This document shows positions 53,458-63,577 of a stretch of 64,000 nucleotides of DNA, piece after piece. The first letter of the stretch is position 1; each line of letters opens with the position of its first letter. A program made the position numbers and the translations under genes. Source of the DNA: Pedococcus bigeumensis (GTDB lineage: Bacteria > Actinomycetota > Actinomycetes > Actinomycetales > Dermatophilaceae). The notes under the pieces are model-generated. The model worked only from the letters and a program-made list of their open reading frames with translations, made no database searches and was not told the DNA's origin. The stretch is from NCBI RefSeq assembly GCF_006438965.1, contig NZ_RCZM01000004.1, positions 248,001 to 312,000 of the forward strand. The letters run 5' to 3'.

Positions 53458-55185
53458 ATGACGACCACCGAGCCCACTGTGGGCGCAGTCACCGCCGGCG
53501 TCGACATCAAGCCGCGCAGCCGCGACGTCACCGACGGCATCGAGAAGACCGCCGCGCGCGGCATGCTCCGTGCCGTCGGCATGGGGGACGACGACTGGGT
53601 GAAGCCACAGATCGGGGTGGCCAGCTCGTGGAACGAGATCACCCCCTGCAACCTGTCCCTCGACCGGCTCGCCAAGGCCGTCAAGGACGGCGTGCACGCG
53701 GCCGGTGGCTACCCGCTGGAGTTCGGCACCATCTCCGTCAGCGACGGCATCTCGATGGGCCACGAGGGCATGCACTTCTCACTGGTGAGTCGCGAGGTCA
53801 TCGCGGATTCCGTTGAGACAGTGATGAATGCGGAACGGCTCGACGGTTCGGTCCTCCTCGCAGGCTGCGACAAGTCGCTGCCCGGCATGCTCATGGCCGC
53901 GGCGCGCCTCGACCTCGCCAGCGTCTTCTTGTATGCCGGGTCCATCCTCCCGGGGATCGCCAAGCTGTCCGACGGCTCCGAGAAGACCGTGACGATCATC
54001 GACGCGTTCGAGGCGGTGGGCGCCTGCGCGGCCGGCCTGATGTCGCGGGCCGATGTGGACGCGATCGAGCGCGCGATCTGCCCGGGCGAGGGCGCCTGCG
54101 GTGGCATGTACACGGCCAACACCATGGCCTCCGTCGCCGAGGCCATCGGGATGTCGCTGCCCGGGTCGGCTGCGCCGCCGGCGACCGACCGGCGTCGTGA
54201 CGGTTTCGCCCGGAAGTCCGGGGAGGCGGTCGTTGGACTGCTCCGCCGCGGCATCACGGCCAGGGACATCATGACCAAGGAGGCGTTCGAGAACGCCATC
54301 GCCGTCGTGATGGCGTTCGGCGGCTCCACGAATGCGGTGCTGCACCTGCTGGCGATCGCCAACGAGGCCGAGGTAGACCTGACCCTGGACGACTTCGTGC
54401 GGGTCGGGGCCAAGGTGCCGCACCTGGCTGACGTGAAGCCGTTCGGCCAGTACGTCATGACCGACATCGACCGGGTCGGGGGAGTGCCGGTCGTCATGCG
54501 CGCGCTGCTCGACGCGGGGCTGCTCCACGGCGACTGCCTGACCGTGACCGGCAAGACGATGGCGCAGAACCTCGCCGACATCGCGCCCCCGGACATCGAC
54601 GGCAAGGTCGTGCGCGCCATGAAGGAGCCGATCCACAAGACCGGCGGCATCACGATCCTCAAGGGAACGCTGGCCCCCGAGGGTGCGGTGGTCAAGTCGG
54701 CCGGGTTCGACTCCGACGTCTTCGAAGGGACGGCGCGGGTCTTCGACGGCGAACGGGCCGCGATGGACTCAGTGGCGGAGGGTTCGCTGAAGGCGGGCGA
54801 CGTCGTCGTCATCCGCTACGAGGGACCCAAGGGCGGCCCGGGGATGCGCGAGATGCTCGCCGTGACCGGTGCGATCAAGGGAGCCGGGCTGGGCAAGGAC
54901 GTCTTGTTGCTGACCGACGGCCGGTTCTCCGGCGGGACGACCGGGCTGTGCGTCGGTCACGTGGCACCCGAAGCGGTCGACGGCGGCCCGATCGCGTTCG
55001 TGCGCGACGGTGACCGGATCACCCTCGACGTGGCCAACGGGGTCCTCGACGTCCACGTCGACGAGGCAGAGCTGGCTCGCCGAGCCGAGGGCTTCGTCCC
55101 CCCGGAGTCCAAGTACCCGCGCGGCGTCCTCGCCAAGTACCGCAAGCTCGTCGGCAGTGCCAGCGGCGGAGCCGTCTGCGGCTGA
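53458..55185 (+). CDS. ilvD: dihydroxy-acid dehydratase
   Basis: IlvD dehydrates 2,3-dihydroxy-isovalerate and -methylvalerate in valine/isoleucine (and leucine precursor) synthesis. The 575-residue protein carries the three Fe-S cysteines: Cys64 in EITPCNLSL, Cys137 in GCDKSLPGM and Cys214 in [14 protein letters not shown]. The C-terminal signature [19 protein letters not shown] is present. It is monocistronic and leaderless, 3.5 kb from ilvBNC. Confidence 0.96.
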   Translation: MTTTEPTVGAVTAGVDIKPRSRDVTDGIEKTAARGMLRAVGMGDDDWVKPQIGVASSWNEITPCNLSLDRLAKAVKDGVHAAGGYPLEFGTISVSDGISMGHEGMHFSLVSREVIADSVETVMNAERLDGSVLLAGCDKSLPGMLMAAARLDLASVFLYAGSILPGIAKLSDGSEKTVTIIDAFEAVGACAAGLMSRADVDAIERAICPGEGACGGMYTANTMASVAEAIGMSLPGSAAPPATDRRRDGFARKSGEAVVGLLRRGITARDIMTKEAFENAIAVVMAFGGSTNAVLHLLAIANEAEVDLTLDDFVRVGAKVPHLADVKPFGQYVMTDIDRVGGVPVVMRALLDAGLLHGDCLTVTGKTMAQNLADIAPPDIDGKVVRAMKEPIHKTGGITILKGTLAPEGAVVKSAGFDSDVFEGTARVFDGERAAMDSVAEGSLKAGDVVVIRYEGPKGGPGMREMLAVTGAIKGAGLGKDVLLLTDGRFSGGTTGLCVGHVAPEAVDGGPIAFVRDGDRITLDVANGVLDVHVDEAELARRAEGFVPPESKYPRGVLAKYRKLVGSASGGAVCG

Positions 55186-55187
55186 GG

Positions 55188-56522
55188 TCAGCCCGCCGGG
55201 CGGTGGTCGATCCGGTCGCGGGTGCCGAGCAGGGTCTTGTGGAGGTGGGCGTACCACTGGGACAGCTCGGCATCGATGCTCGCCCACCGGTGGTCGCCGA
55301 GCTGGAGCGCGGGACCGACGACGGGCAGCTGTTCCACCAGGGTCATGCGGTCGTCGTCGCAGGGGTGGGACGACCACAGGTCGACCTCCCGGCGGGACGC
55401 CTGACGCAGGACACCGATGTCGCGCGAGCGTCTGGCGGACGAGCGTTCGACGACGGTGACGAGCTCCTCGGGCTGGATGCGAGGTGCCTGGTCCCACAGG
55501 TCCTGCCAGATCCCGGGGGCGATGAGCAGTCGTTCCGAGCTCACGATGAAGGCCTTGCTGCCGCCCACCTCGCGAGCGTTGAGATCGGCCAGGAACTCGG
55601 CGCGTCGACTGTCCGGCATCGCGACGCTGTCGACCATCAGCTGGAGGGCCGCGCCGACGGTGTTGACCAACGCCAGCACCGCATGCAACACGATGCCGGC
55701 GAACCCGCCGAACGTCCCGCCGTGCCACGCGGCTGAGCCTGCGCCCTCCAGCGCGCGCAGCCAAGGGTTGCGGCCGCCGGTTGCCGCCACCGCGCGCGCC
55801 CCGAAGGACCGCGCCGGAAGCGTGAGCACCGAACGCATGGGGTCGTTGTTGACGACGTGACCGAACTCGTGCGCGAGCACCGAGATCCGCGCCTCAGGAG
55901 TCAGCATCAGCCACAGTGGGACCCCGATCACCAGCAGCGTCTCCTGACGCCACCCGAACCGCGCGACCGCGGCGTTGACCCTCATGTCGAAGACGATGGC
56001 GTCAGGAGGAGCCGCACCGACGGCCGCGGCGACGTCGTTGACGAGCCTTCGCAGCTCGATGCCCTGGCCGTCTGCGAGGCGGGTGGCCTTCGGCACCGCA
56101 AGGAAGCGCGGAGCCAGAGCAGCCGCGGCTGCGAACAGCACGAGGGACGCCAGGATGCGGATGCCCAGCGGCCAGTGCGGCGTGACCCAGGCCCAGACCA
56201 CACCGGCCAGGCACCCCAGCATCAGGAGCACGATCAGAGCCGACACGGCCATCAGCCACACGCTCCCGACCGTCGCGGCGCTCGGCGTGGAGCGGTCCGA
56301 GCCGAGCTCGCGCAGCAGGCGCTCGTCCAGCTGGCGTCCGCGGCGGTAGCCCCACCGACTGAGCAGCTTGGTGCCCCGATAGGGCGCGACTGCCGGGTCG
56401 TACGCATCGAGGTTCCACCGGCAGTGCGTGCACCAGGGCACTGTCGCCAACCCGACCCGCGGGATCGCGTTACCGCACTGGGTACAGACGGTCTGTGTGG
56501 CGGTGGACGCTCTGGCTGGCAC
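55188..56522 (-). CDS. M48 family membrane metalloprotease with N-terminal zinc ribbon
   Basis: A 444-residue protein. The first 35 residues form a zinc-ribbon-like module (VCTQCGNA ... PWCTHCRW). Two membrane helices follow (about residues 80-105 and 112-132), then a gluzincin domain with LAHEFGHVVNNDP, whose two His and following Glu/Asp ligands define M48 peptidases. It is likely a membrane quality-control protease of the HtpX/Ste24 type, but the zinc ribbon is an unusual addition. GTG 56522 is chosen because TAGGCT lies 8 nt upstream and the frame before it is leader-like. Confidence 0.82.
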   Translation of the reverse strand: MPARASTATQTVCTQCGNAIPRVGLATVPWCTHCRWNLDAYDPAVAPYRGTKLLSRWGYRRGRQLDERLLRELGSDRSTPSAATVGSVWLMAVSALIVLLMLGCLAGVVWAWVTPHWPLGIRILASLVLFAAAAALAPRFLAVPKATRLADGQGIELRRLVNDVAAAVGAAPPDAIVFDMRVNAAVARFGWRQETLLVIGVPLWLMLTPEARISVLAHEFGHVVNNDPMRSVLTLPARSFGARAVAATGGRNPWLRALEGAGSAAWHGGTFGGFAGIVLHAVLALVNTVGAALQLMVDSVAMPDSRRAEFLADLNAREVGGSKAFIVSSERLLIAPGIWQDLWDQAPRIQPEELVTVVERSSARRSRDIGVLRQASRREVDLWSSHPCDDDRMTLVEQLPVVGPALQLGDHRWASIDAELSQWYAHLHKTLLGTRDRIDHRPAG

Positions 56523-56530
56523 GACGAGGG

Positions 56531-56536
56531 AGCCTA
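56531..56536 (-). promoter_or_regulatory. leaderless -10 element of M48 protease gene
   Basis: TAGGCT on the minus strand stands 8 nt before the GTG at 56522. The spacing is slightly longer than at other leaderless genes here. Confidence 0.45.
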
Positions 56537-56647
56537 TTGTCGATGGCGTCGTCGCGGGTCGGCTTCCGACAAGTCGGGCACCCCCGGCGGCACTTGTTGC
56601 GGGGAGATGGTCACAGGACGCCGAAATCCACTCCGGCTGACCACCAG

Positions 56648-56680
56648 GTGGCAACAAGTCGGGTGAGGGTGGTCCTGTGA
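56648..56680 (+). CDS. possible ilvB leader peptide rich in Val/Leu
   Basis: A short frame GTG-...-TGA encodes a 10-residue peptide ending RVRVVL. Three Val and one Leu in the last five codons fit a branched-chain amino-acid attenuator. It lies 260 nt before ilvB and 140 nt before a U-tract terminator. There is no clear ribosome binding site, so the call is tentative. Another frame (56678-) with a better GGTGAGG site encodes no Val or Ile. Confidence 0.3.
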   Translation: MATSRVRVVL

Positions 56681-56819
56681 CTGAGACGACAGGTCCGGAT
56701 CGTGGGACCGGCTGTCTCGCACGTTGACACCATCGGGGGTCGGCGAGAGAGTTCTCGTGTGGCACGAATTCTCGTACTTCCTTAGCGCGCAGGCCCTCAT
56801 CCCGAGAGCCAGCGCGCTG
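56680..56819 (+). other. ilvB leader region with alternative hairpins
   Basis: In the 415-bp gap before ilvB, a hairpin GAGACGACAGGTCC/GGACCGGCTGTCTC (56681-56717) with a small bulge follows the candidate leader peptide. A 7-bp stem AGCGCGC/GCGCGCT (56784-56818) stands directly before the U-tract terminator. This layout suits transcription attenuation. No T-box sequence was recognised. Confidence 0.45.
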
Positions 56820-56857
56820 CCCTCCGACGTTCCCCACCGGAACTGGAGGGTTTTTTT
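56820..56857 (+). terminator. intrinsic terminator (attenuator) in ilvB leader
   Basis: CCCTCC/GGAGGG and GTTCC/GGAAC pair around a CCACC loop, directly followed by seven T (56851-56857). It is the only classical U-tract terminator I found in the window. It lies 80 bp upstream of ilvB, so it would act as an attenuator. Confidence 0.8.
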
Positions 56858-56937
56858 GTGAGCAGATCCGGTGTGAACCGATCCTGCGAGCAGAGCCCAG
56901 TGGTCCACCACCAGCGAGAACCGAAAGCGGTAGTGAA

Positions 56938-58812
56938 GTGAGCGACGCGAAACCGGCCCCGAGTCCGGCGCCCAGTCCGTCCAGGCTGGCCGAGCAGGCG
57001 AAGGCCAAGGTGCCCACGCAGGTGACCGGCGCCCAGAGCCTGGTGCTTTCCCTCGAGGCAATGGAGGTCGACACGGTCTTCGGCATCCCGGGCGGGGCGA
57101 TCCTCCCGGCCTACGACCCGCTGCTCGACTCGGTCAAGGTGCGTCACATCCTGGTCCGCCACGAGCAGGGTGCCGGCCACGCGGCCGAGGGCTATGCCAG
57201 CGCCACCGGCAAGGTCGGTGTCTGCATGGCGACGTCCGGTCCGGGCGCGACCAACCTCGTGACCGCCATCGCCGACGCCTACATGGACTCGGTTCCGATC
57301 GTGGCGATCACCGGCCAGGTCGCCTCCGCGGCCATCGGCACGGATGCCTTCCAGGAGGCCGACATCCGTGGCATCACGATGCCGATCACCAAGCACAACT
57401 ACCTCGTCACCGATGCCGACCAGATCCCTCGAGTCATCGCCGAGGCGTTCCACATCGCCTCGACCGGTCGCCCCGGACCAGTGCTCGTCGACATCTCGAA
57501 GGACGCGTTGCAGGCGAAGACGACGTTCTCCTGGCCACCGAAGTTCGACCTGCCCGGCTACCGTCCGGTGGCACGGCCGCACAACAAGCAGATCCGCGAA
57601 GCCGCCCGCCTCATCGCCCAGGCCAAGAAGCCGGTGTTCTACGTCGGTGGTGGCGTCATCCGCGGCAACGCCTCCGACGCCCTGCGTGAGTTCGTCGAGC
57701 TGACCCAGATCCCTGTCGTGACAACGCTGATGGCCCGCGGCGCCGTCCCTGACAGCCATCCGCTCCACCTCGGGATGCCCGGCATGCACGGCTCGGTCGC
57801 GGCAGTCACCGCCCTGCAGAAGTCCGACCTGCTGATCACCCTGGGTGCCCGCTTCGACGACCGGGTGACCGGCCAGCTGGCGACGTTCGCGCCCGAAGCA
57901 AAGGTCATCCACGCCGACATCGATCCCGCCGAGATCTCCAAGAACCGCAACGCCGACGTCCCCATCGTCGGCGACGTGCTCGAGGTCATCAGCGAGCTCA
58001 TCAAGGCGGTCACCGCCGACCGCGAGGCCGGCGCCGTGGGCGACTACGACGCCTGGCGCGAGCAGACGGCCGGCTGGAAGGCCACCTTCCCGTTGGGGTA
58101 CACGTCGCCCGAGGGTGAGGAGGACAGCGTGTCGCCGCAGTACGTCATCGAGCGCATCGGCGCGATCAGCGGCCCCGAGTCCGTCTACGTCGCAGGCGTC
58201 GGCCAGCACCAGATGTGGGCCGCCCAGTTCGTCCAGTACGAGCGCCCGAACGCCTGGCTCAACTCCGGTGGCCTCGGCACGATGGGGTATGCCGTGCCGG
58301 CCGCCATGGGCGCGAAGGTCGCCCAGCCGGACCGCGTCGTCTGGGCCATCGACGGCGACGGCTGCTTCCAGATGACCAACCAGGAGCTCGCGACCTGCGT
58401 CATCAACAACATCCCGATCAAGGTCGCGATCATCAACAACAGCAGCCTGGGCATGGTGCGCCAGTGGCAGTCGCTGTTCTACGACAAGCGCTACTCCAAC
58501 ACCGACCTGCACACCTCGGTCGGCAGCCGGATCCCCGACTTCGTCAAGCTGGCGGACGCCTACGGCTGCGTCGGGCTGCGGTGCGAACGTCCCGAGGACG
58601 TCGACGCCACGATCAAGAAGGCGATGGAGATCAACGACGTCCCCGTGATCGTGGACTTCGTCGTCCACCGGGACGCCATGGTCTGGCCGATGGTCCCGGC
58701 GGGGGTCAGCAACGACGCCATCCAGGTCGCGAAGGACACTGCGCCGCAGTGGGATCGCGAAGAGGACGAGGCCACCGAGCAGCCCGAAGATGCTGACAAG
58801 GACGGTAAGTAG
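56938..58812 (+). CDS. ilvB: acetolactate synthase large subunit
   Basis: The ThDP-dependent catalytic subunit, 624 residues, condenses pyruvate with pyruvate or 2-ketobutyrate. Catalytic Glu76 lies in [16 protein letters not shown]. The ThDP-Mg motif is [30 protein letters not shown] Pro/Ala-rich N-terminal extension and an acidic C-terminal tail flank the core. The GTG at 56938 lies after GCGGTAGTGA. It is the first gene of ilvBNC, and ilvN begins at the next base after its stop. Confidence 0.96.
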   Translation: MSDAKPAPSPAPSPSRLAEQAKAKVPTQVTGAQSLVLSLEAMEVDTVFGIPGGAILPAYDPLLDSVKVRHILVRHEQGAGHAAEGYASATGKVGVCMATSGPGATNLVTAIADAYMDSVPIVAITGQVASAAIGTDAFQEADIRGITMPITKHNYLVTDADQIPRVIAEAFHIASTGRPGPVLVDISKDALQAKTTFSWPPKFDLPGYRPVARPHNKQIREAARLIAQAKKPVFYVGGGVIRGNASDALREFVELTQIPVVTTLMARGAVPDSHPLHLGMPGMHGSVAAVTALQKSDLLITLGARFDDRVTGQLATFAPEAKVIHADIDPAEISKNRNADVPIVGDVLEVISELIKAVTADREAGAVGDYDAWREQTAGWKATFPLGYTSPEGEEDSVSPQYVIERIGAISGPESVYVAGVGQHQMWAAQFVQYERPNAWLNSGGLGTMGYAVPAAMGAKVAQPDRVVWAIDGDGCFQMTNQELATCVINNIPIKVAIINNSSLGMVRQWQSLFYDKRYSNTDLHTSVGSRIPDFVKLADAYGCVGLRCERPEDVDATIKKAMEINDVPVIVDFVVHRDAMVWPMVPAGVSNDAIQVAKDTAPQWDREEDEATEQPEDADKDGK

Positions 58813-59331
58813 ATGGCGATGAGCAAGCACACCCTCTCGGTCCTGGTGGAGAACAAGCCCGGCGTGCTCGCACGCATCGCCGCATTGTTCTCCCGGCGCG
58901 GCTTCAACATCGACTCGCTCGCCGTGGGCCCGACCGAGCACCCGGAGATCTCCCGCATGACGGTGGTCGTCGACGTCGACGCCCTCCCACTCGAGCAGGT
59001 CACCAAGCAGCTCAACAAGCTGATCGAGGTGCTCAAGGTCGTCGAGCTCGAGCCCACCGCCTCGGTGCAGCGCGAGATCCTGCTGGTCAAGGTTCGCACC
59101 GACGTGCACAGCCGCAGCCACGTGCTGGAGACGGTCCAGCTGTTCCGTGCCAAGGTGGTCGATGTCGCCAGCGACACCCTGACCATTGAGGTGACCGGCA
59201 ACCGCGACAAGCTCGCCGCGTTCCTCGAGGTCATCGAGCCGTTCGGCGTCAAGGAGCTGGTCCAGTCCGGCATGGTCGCGATCGGTCGCGGCACCCGGTC
59301 GATCACCGATCGGGCACTCCGCACGGCCTAG
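58813..59331 (+). CDS. ilvN: acetolactate synthase small (regulatory) subunit
   Basis: The 172-residue regulatory subunit confers feedback inhibition by valine. The N-terminal ACT domain (HTLSVLVENKPGVLARIAALFSRRGFNIDSLAVG) carries the effector-binding GVLARI turn. The C-terminal domain begins near REILLVKVRTD. It starts immediately after ilvB with no gap and shares its transcript. Confidence 0.95.
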   Translation: MAMSKHTLSVLVENKPGVLARIAALFSRRGFNIDSLAVGPTEHPEISRMTVVVDVDALPLEQVTKQLNKLIEVLKVVELEPTASVQREILLVKVRTDVHSRSHVLETVQLFRAKVVDVASDTLTIEVTGNRDKLAAFLEVIEPFGVKELVQSGMVAIGRGTRSITDRALRTA

Positions 59332-59443
59332 CGCGACCCCGCGACTGCCGCGGCACCCGCCGCGACGACCACGCGGCATACCTGAATCGTTCTGAAGCCC
59401 AACAGATTTCACTGATCACCCGAAGAAGTACTGACAACACTAA

Positions 59444-60484
<1,041 letters not shown>

Positions 60485-60506
60485 CGAGCAGCAGAGAGCA
60501 ACGTAT

Positions 60507-60538
60507 GCCGGTCGGTCCCGTTCGCGGGGCCGGCCGGC
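60507..60538 (+). terminator. ilvBNC terminator hairpin
   Basis: GCCGGTCGGTCCCG (60507-60520) pairs through 14 bp (two G-U) with 60525-60538 around a TTCG tetraloop, 22 nt after the ilvC stop. The left arm is nearly the same as that of the serA terminator at 62441. A short TTCG follows instead of a U-tract. Confidence 0.65.
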
Positions 60539-60828
60539 TTCGTCGTGTGCTCGGGGATGGACCGCCGGGCGGTCCGACGGGCAGTCCGCACGAGTTGTCC
60601 CCAGGTTGTCCCCAACGGTGGACAAACCTTGGACGGTCGGGTCGGTCGGCCGGTGGAGCCGACCCTGCGACCCCACCGTGCGTGGAGCTGTGGCCTGCAC
60701 CACACTGCGTGTGTCACATGTCGAGCCACGGCATCCACATGCTGGGCGGAGCCTTATGCTGACCGCGGGCACAGCGTGGTGCCGGACCCATCAGTGAACC
60801 CATCCGTGACCCACCAAAGGACTGACAC
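60539..60828. other. 290-bp gap between ilvC terminator and serA
   Basis: No coding frame is convincing here. Near 60597-60630 there is a repeated TTGTCCCCA word and an imperfect inverted GTTGTCC/GGACAAACC. A TATGCT hexamer (about 60757) could be the serA -10, placing the mRNA start some 60 nt before the GTG. I see no known riboswitch. Confidence 0.4.
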
Positions 60829-62412
60829 GTGAGCAAGCCGATCGTGCTGATCGCCGAGGAACTCTCGCCCGCCACCATCGACGCCCTCGGGCCCGACTTC
60901 GAGGTGCGCCACGTCGACGGAGCCTCTCGCGAGGCGCTGCTGCCGGCCCTCGCCGACGTCGACGCCGTGCTGATCCGCTCGGCCACGAAGATGGATGCCG
61001 AAGCCATTGCCGCGGCCAAGAACCTCAAGGTGATCGCCCGCGCCGGCGTCGGCCTCGACAACGTCGACGTGCCCGCCGCGACCCGGGCCGGCGTCATGGT
61101 CGTCAACGCACCGACCTCCAACATCACCTCTGCTGCCGAGCTCGCGGTCGGCCTCCTGCTGTCCACCGCCCGCAACATCGCCCCGGCCAACCAGGCCCTC
61201 AAGGCCGGCGCCTGGAAGCGCAGCAAGTACGGCGGTGTCGAGCTGCTCGACAAGAAGGTCGGCGTCGTCGGGTTCGGTCGCATCGGCCAGCTCGTCGCCG
61301 AGCGGCTCAAGGGCTTCGGCATGGAGATCCTCGCGTACGACCCCTACGTCTCGGCCCAGCGTGCCGGCCAGCTCGGCGCCCAGCTGGTCACCCTCGACGA
61401 GCTGCTCGAGCAGAGCGACTTCATCACTGTGCACCTGCCCAAGAACGCGGAAACCCTTGGCCTGATCGGCAAGGAGGCCCTGACCAAGGTCAAGCCGACC
61501 GTGCGCATCATCAACGCCGCCCGCGGCGGCATCGTCGACGAGGAAGCCCTCGCCGAGGCGCTGCGCGAGGGCCGCGTAGCAGGTGCCGGCATCGACGTCT
61601 TCGCCACCGAGCCGACCACCGAGAGCCCGCTCTTCGAGCACGAGTCCGTCGTCGTCACGCCACACCTCGGTGCCTCGACCGACGAGGCGCAGGAGAAGGC
61701 AGGCGTCGCCGTCGCCAAGTCGGTGCGGCTCGCGCTCGGTGGAGACCTCGTCCCGGACGCCGTCAACGTGTCCGGCGGCATCGTCCCGGAAGAGGTCCGC
61801 CCCGGGATCGCGCTCGTCGAGAAGCTCGGCCGCATCTTCACCTCGCTGGCCGGCTCGGTGCCGGTGCAGCTGGACGTCGATGTCCAGGGTGAGATCACCG
61901 AGTACGACGTGTCGATCTGGAAGCTCGCCGCGCTCAAGGGCCTGTTCACCGACGTGACCGAGGACCCGGTGACCTACGTCAACGCTCCGCTGCTCGCCGA
62001 GCAGCGTGGCTGCGAGGTGCGCCTGCTCACCGACCCGACGATGCAGGACTTCCGCAACGTCACCACCCTGCGCGGCACGCTGGCCGACGGCGCCACGATC
62101 AGCGTCGCGGGCACGCTGACCGGCCCGCGCCTGATCGAGAAGATCGTCGGTGTCAACGGGTTCGACATCGAGGTGCCGCTGACCGAGCACCTCGCCTTCT
62201 TCACCTACGTCGACCGCCCCGGTGTCATCGGCACAGTCGGCCGGCTGCTCGGCGACGCGCAGGTCAACATCGCCGGCATGCAGGTGGCGCGCAACGAGAA
62301 GGGCGGCCAGGCGCTCGTCGCCCTCACTGTCGACTCGAGCATCCCCGCCGACGTGCTCGCCGCGATCGTGACCGAGGTCGGCGCCGACGTGAGCGTCGTC
62401 GACCTCAGCTGA
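60829..62412 (+). CDS. serA: D-3-phosphoglycerate dehydrogenase
   Basis: SerA oxidises 3-phosphoglycerate, the first step of serine synthesis. The 527-residue long form has the substrate domain, the NAD motif VGVVGFGRIGQLVAERL, catalytic Arg in INAARGGIVDEEAL, Glu in DVFATEPTTESPLF and His in VTPHLGASTDEAQEKAG. An intervening ASB domain and a C-terminal ACT domain (FTYVDRPGVIGTVGRLLGD) follow, as in the mycobacterial enzyme. It starts with GTG after AAAGGACTGACAC. Confidence 0.96.
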   Translation: MSKPIVLIAEELSPATIDALGPDFEVRHVDGASREALLPALADVDAVLIRSATKMDAEAIAAAKNLKVIARAGVGLDNVDVPAATRAGVMVVNAPTSNITSAAELAVGLLLSTARNIAPANQALKAGAWKRSKYGGVELLDKKVGVVGFGRIGQLVAERLKGFGMEILAYDPYVSAQRAGQLGAQLVTLDELLEQSDFITVHLPKNAETLGLIGKEALTKVKPTVRIINAARGGIVDEEALAEALREGRVAGAGIDVFATEPTTESPLFEHESVVVTPHLGASTDEAQEKAGVAVAKSVRLALGGDLVPDAVNVSGGIVPEEVRPGIALVEKLGRIFTSLAGSVPVQLDVDVQGEITEYDVSIWKLAALKGLFTDVTEDPVTYVNAPLLAEQRGCEVRLLTDPTMQDFRNVTTLRGTLADGATISVAGTLTGPRLIEKIVGVNGFDIEVPLTEHLAFFTYVDRPGVIGTVGRLLGDAQVNIAGMQVARNEKGGQALVALTVDSSIPADVLAAIVTEVGADVSVVDLS

Positions 62413-62440
62413 GTCCCGGCACCACCACGAGCAACCACGA

Positions 62441-62483
62441 GGTATGCCGGTCGGTCCCCACCGCGGGGACCGACCGGCATACC
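62441..62483. terminator. serA terminator, 19-bp perfect stem
   Basis: GGTATGCCGGTCGGTCCCC (62441-62459) and its exact complement (62465-62483) pair over 19 bp with a 5-nt loop, followed by TGTTTGT. It lies between convergent serA and the GNAT gene. Both stem ends are GTATGCCG octamers. Confidence 0.75.
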
Positions 62484-62528
62484 TGTTTGTGGGGCTTGGC
62501 TTGGCTGTGCAGGGCTTGGTCGGCGGGC

Positions 62529-63068
62529 TCAGCCCCGCGGTGGGCCGTCGTGGAGCACGAGGTTGAACAGGATGCTGTCCTGCCAGGCTCCGTCGAGGTA
62601 GAGGAACTCCGGGATCCGCCCGTACTCCTGGAAACCGCACCGCCGCAGCACCTGCTGGGACGGGAGGTTTGCCACGTTCGTGCTGCCCCCGAGGCGGTGC
62701 AGGTTGAGTTCGTGCGCGCGCTCGACGAGGAACTCCAGGGTGGCGACGCCCAGGCCGCGCCGCAGGTGGCCGTGGTCGATCCAGTAGCCGACGTCAGCGC
62801 CCTGCATGGCGCCACGGACGATGTTCTGCAGGTTCGCCGCACCCACGACGTCGTGACCGTGCCACAGCAGCCAGCAGTCGTAGAGGCCCTGGGCGACCTG
62901 GTCGAGGCGCCCGGAGATGGTCTCGCGTTGCCCGGCCTCGGTGAAGAACGCGTCGGGGCGGGTGGGTTCCCAGGGCTTGAGGTGTTCCCGGTTGCGGTCG
63001 TAGGCGGCCGCCAGCGCGGCGGCGTCGTCGAGCGCGAGGCGGCAGACGGTGTAGCCCTCTGGATGCAC
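62529..63068 (-). CDS. GNAT family N-acetyltransferase (RimJ/RimL-like)
   Basis: A 179-residue acetyltransferase with the RimJ/RimL layout: TVCRLALDDAAALAAAYDRN at the N-terminus, GADVGYWIDHGHLRRGLGVATLEFLVERA as the acetyl-CoA-binding helix and loop (RRGLGV), and NVANLPSQQVLRRCGFQEYG. Ribosomal-protein N-terminal acetylation is the family role, but the target is unknown. The GTG start at 63068 stands 6 nt after TAGGTT, consistent with a leaderless mRNA. Confidence 0.85.
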   Translation of the reverse strand: MHPEGYTVCRLALDDAAALAAAYDRNREHLKPWEPTRPDAFFTEAGQRETISGRLDQVAQGLYDCWLLWHGHDVVGAANLQNIVRGAMQGADVGYWIDHGHLRRGLGVATLEFLVERAHELNLHRLGGSTNVANLPSQQVLRRCGFQEYGRIPEFLYLDGAWQDSILFNLVLHDGPPRG

Positions 63069-63074
63069 TGGACC

Positions 63075-63080
63075 AACCTA
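63075..63080 (-). promoter_or_regulatory. leaderless -10 element of GNAT gene at 63068
   Basis: TAGGTT on the minus strand ends 6 nt before the GTG start. Confidence 0.5.
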
Positions 63081-63181
63081 GGACACGGGTGACGGAGGGG
63101 CCGCCGCGACACGTGACCGGGGCCACGTCCAGAGGTGTCTCACAGCGTGGGAAACGGGTGTCGTTTAGTTGGACGTCCACG

Positions 63182-63187
63182 TAACCT
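63182..63187 (+). promoter_or_regulatory. leaderless -10 element of leuB-leader peptide
   Basis: TAACCT ends 7 nt before the leader-peptide ATG at 63195. Confidence 0.55.
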
Positions 63188-63194
63188 CGAGGAC

Positions 63195-63242
63195 ATGACG
63201 CGGCAGGTCGTAATTCTTATTTGCCGCGGCGAGTTCCGGTAG
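63195..63242 (+). CDS. leader peptide MTRQVVILICRGEFR upstream of leuB
   Basis: A 15-codon frame with its own leaderless promoter. The run Val-Val-Ile-Leu-Ile is encoded by GTC GTA ATT CTT ATT. Four of these codons are A/T-ending and rare in this GC-rich DNA, as expected for a sensor of charged branched-chain tRNAs. The codons after it (TGC CGC GGC GAG) form the left arm of a 10-bp hairpin. It would regulate the downstream small ORF and leuB by attenuation; this is inference from layout. Confidence 0.6.
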   Translation: MTRQVVILICRGEFR

Positions 63243-63282
63243 TCAGCCCACTCGCCGCGGAGATCCCGCGTGCGTGGCTGAC
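63224..63282 (+). promoter_or_regulatory. mutually exclusive hairpins of the leuB leader
   Basis: Hairpin A pairs CCGCGGCGAG (63224-63233, within the leader peptide) with CTCGCCGCGG (63251-63260). Hairpin B pairs GTCAGCC (63242-63248) with GGCTGAC (63276-63282). The two interlock, so only one should form at a time. A ribosome stalled at the Val/Ile/Leu codons would cover A and favour B. Confidence 0.5.
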
Positions 63283-63384
63283 AGAGGCGCCCCGTTATCC
63301 GGCGAGTGCCCAGTGCGATTCCGAGAACTCACCCAGACCCGAACCCTGTTGGGACACAGGGACATCCGCAAAGGAATGATTCAG

Positions 63385-63465
63385 ATGAGCGAAGAAGCAG
63401 ACAAGGCACGTCAGGCACTGCAGGAGTCGATGGACCTGCGCGAGCAGGGTCACTCCGACGACTGA
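63385..63465 (+). CDS. 26-residue small protein
   Basis: A small, highly charged frame (begins [16 protein letters not shown], ends QGHSDD) starting at ATG 63385, with AAAGGA 9 nt upstream. An ATG at 63376 in the same frame lies directly against the ribosome binding site and is less likely. The sequence looks helical and acidic, with no membrane segment or Cys. A small CCCTGT/ACAGGG hairpin precedes it and two hairpins follow. It does not resemble any family I know. Confidence 0.5.
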   Translation: MSEEADKARQALQESMDLREQGHSDD

Positions 63466-63483
63466 CGTCGCAGGCGAAATCCT

Positions 63484-63541
63484 CCGCACCGTGTGGGTGC
63501 GGCGACGAACGGCTTCGGGCGACAGTCCGGGGCCGTTCGTC
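63484..63541 (+). terminator. two hairpins between the small ORF and leuB
   Basis: CCGCACC/GGTGCGG (63484-63502) and GACGAACGG/CCGTTCGTC (63504-63541) form stems of 7 and 9 bp. There is no U-tract. They probably end or attenuate the leader/small-ORF transcript, since leuB has its own -10 box downstream. Confidence 0.4.
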
Positions 63542-63577
63542 ATGTGAGACACCGGTATCAGATCGCAAGACCGTCCT

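Noticed and set aside
56758-56862. Frame GTG-TGG-CAC through the ilvB attenuator as leader peptide
   Set aside because: It reads through the terminator stem into the U-tract and is not enriched in Val, Ile or Leu.
56797-59412. Long minus-strand frame opposite ilvB-ilvN
   Set aside because: Same GC-driven shadow effect; ilvB and ilvN on the plus strand are unmistakable.
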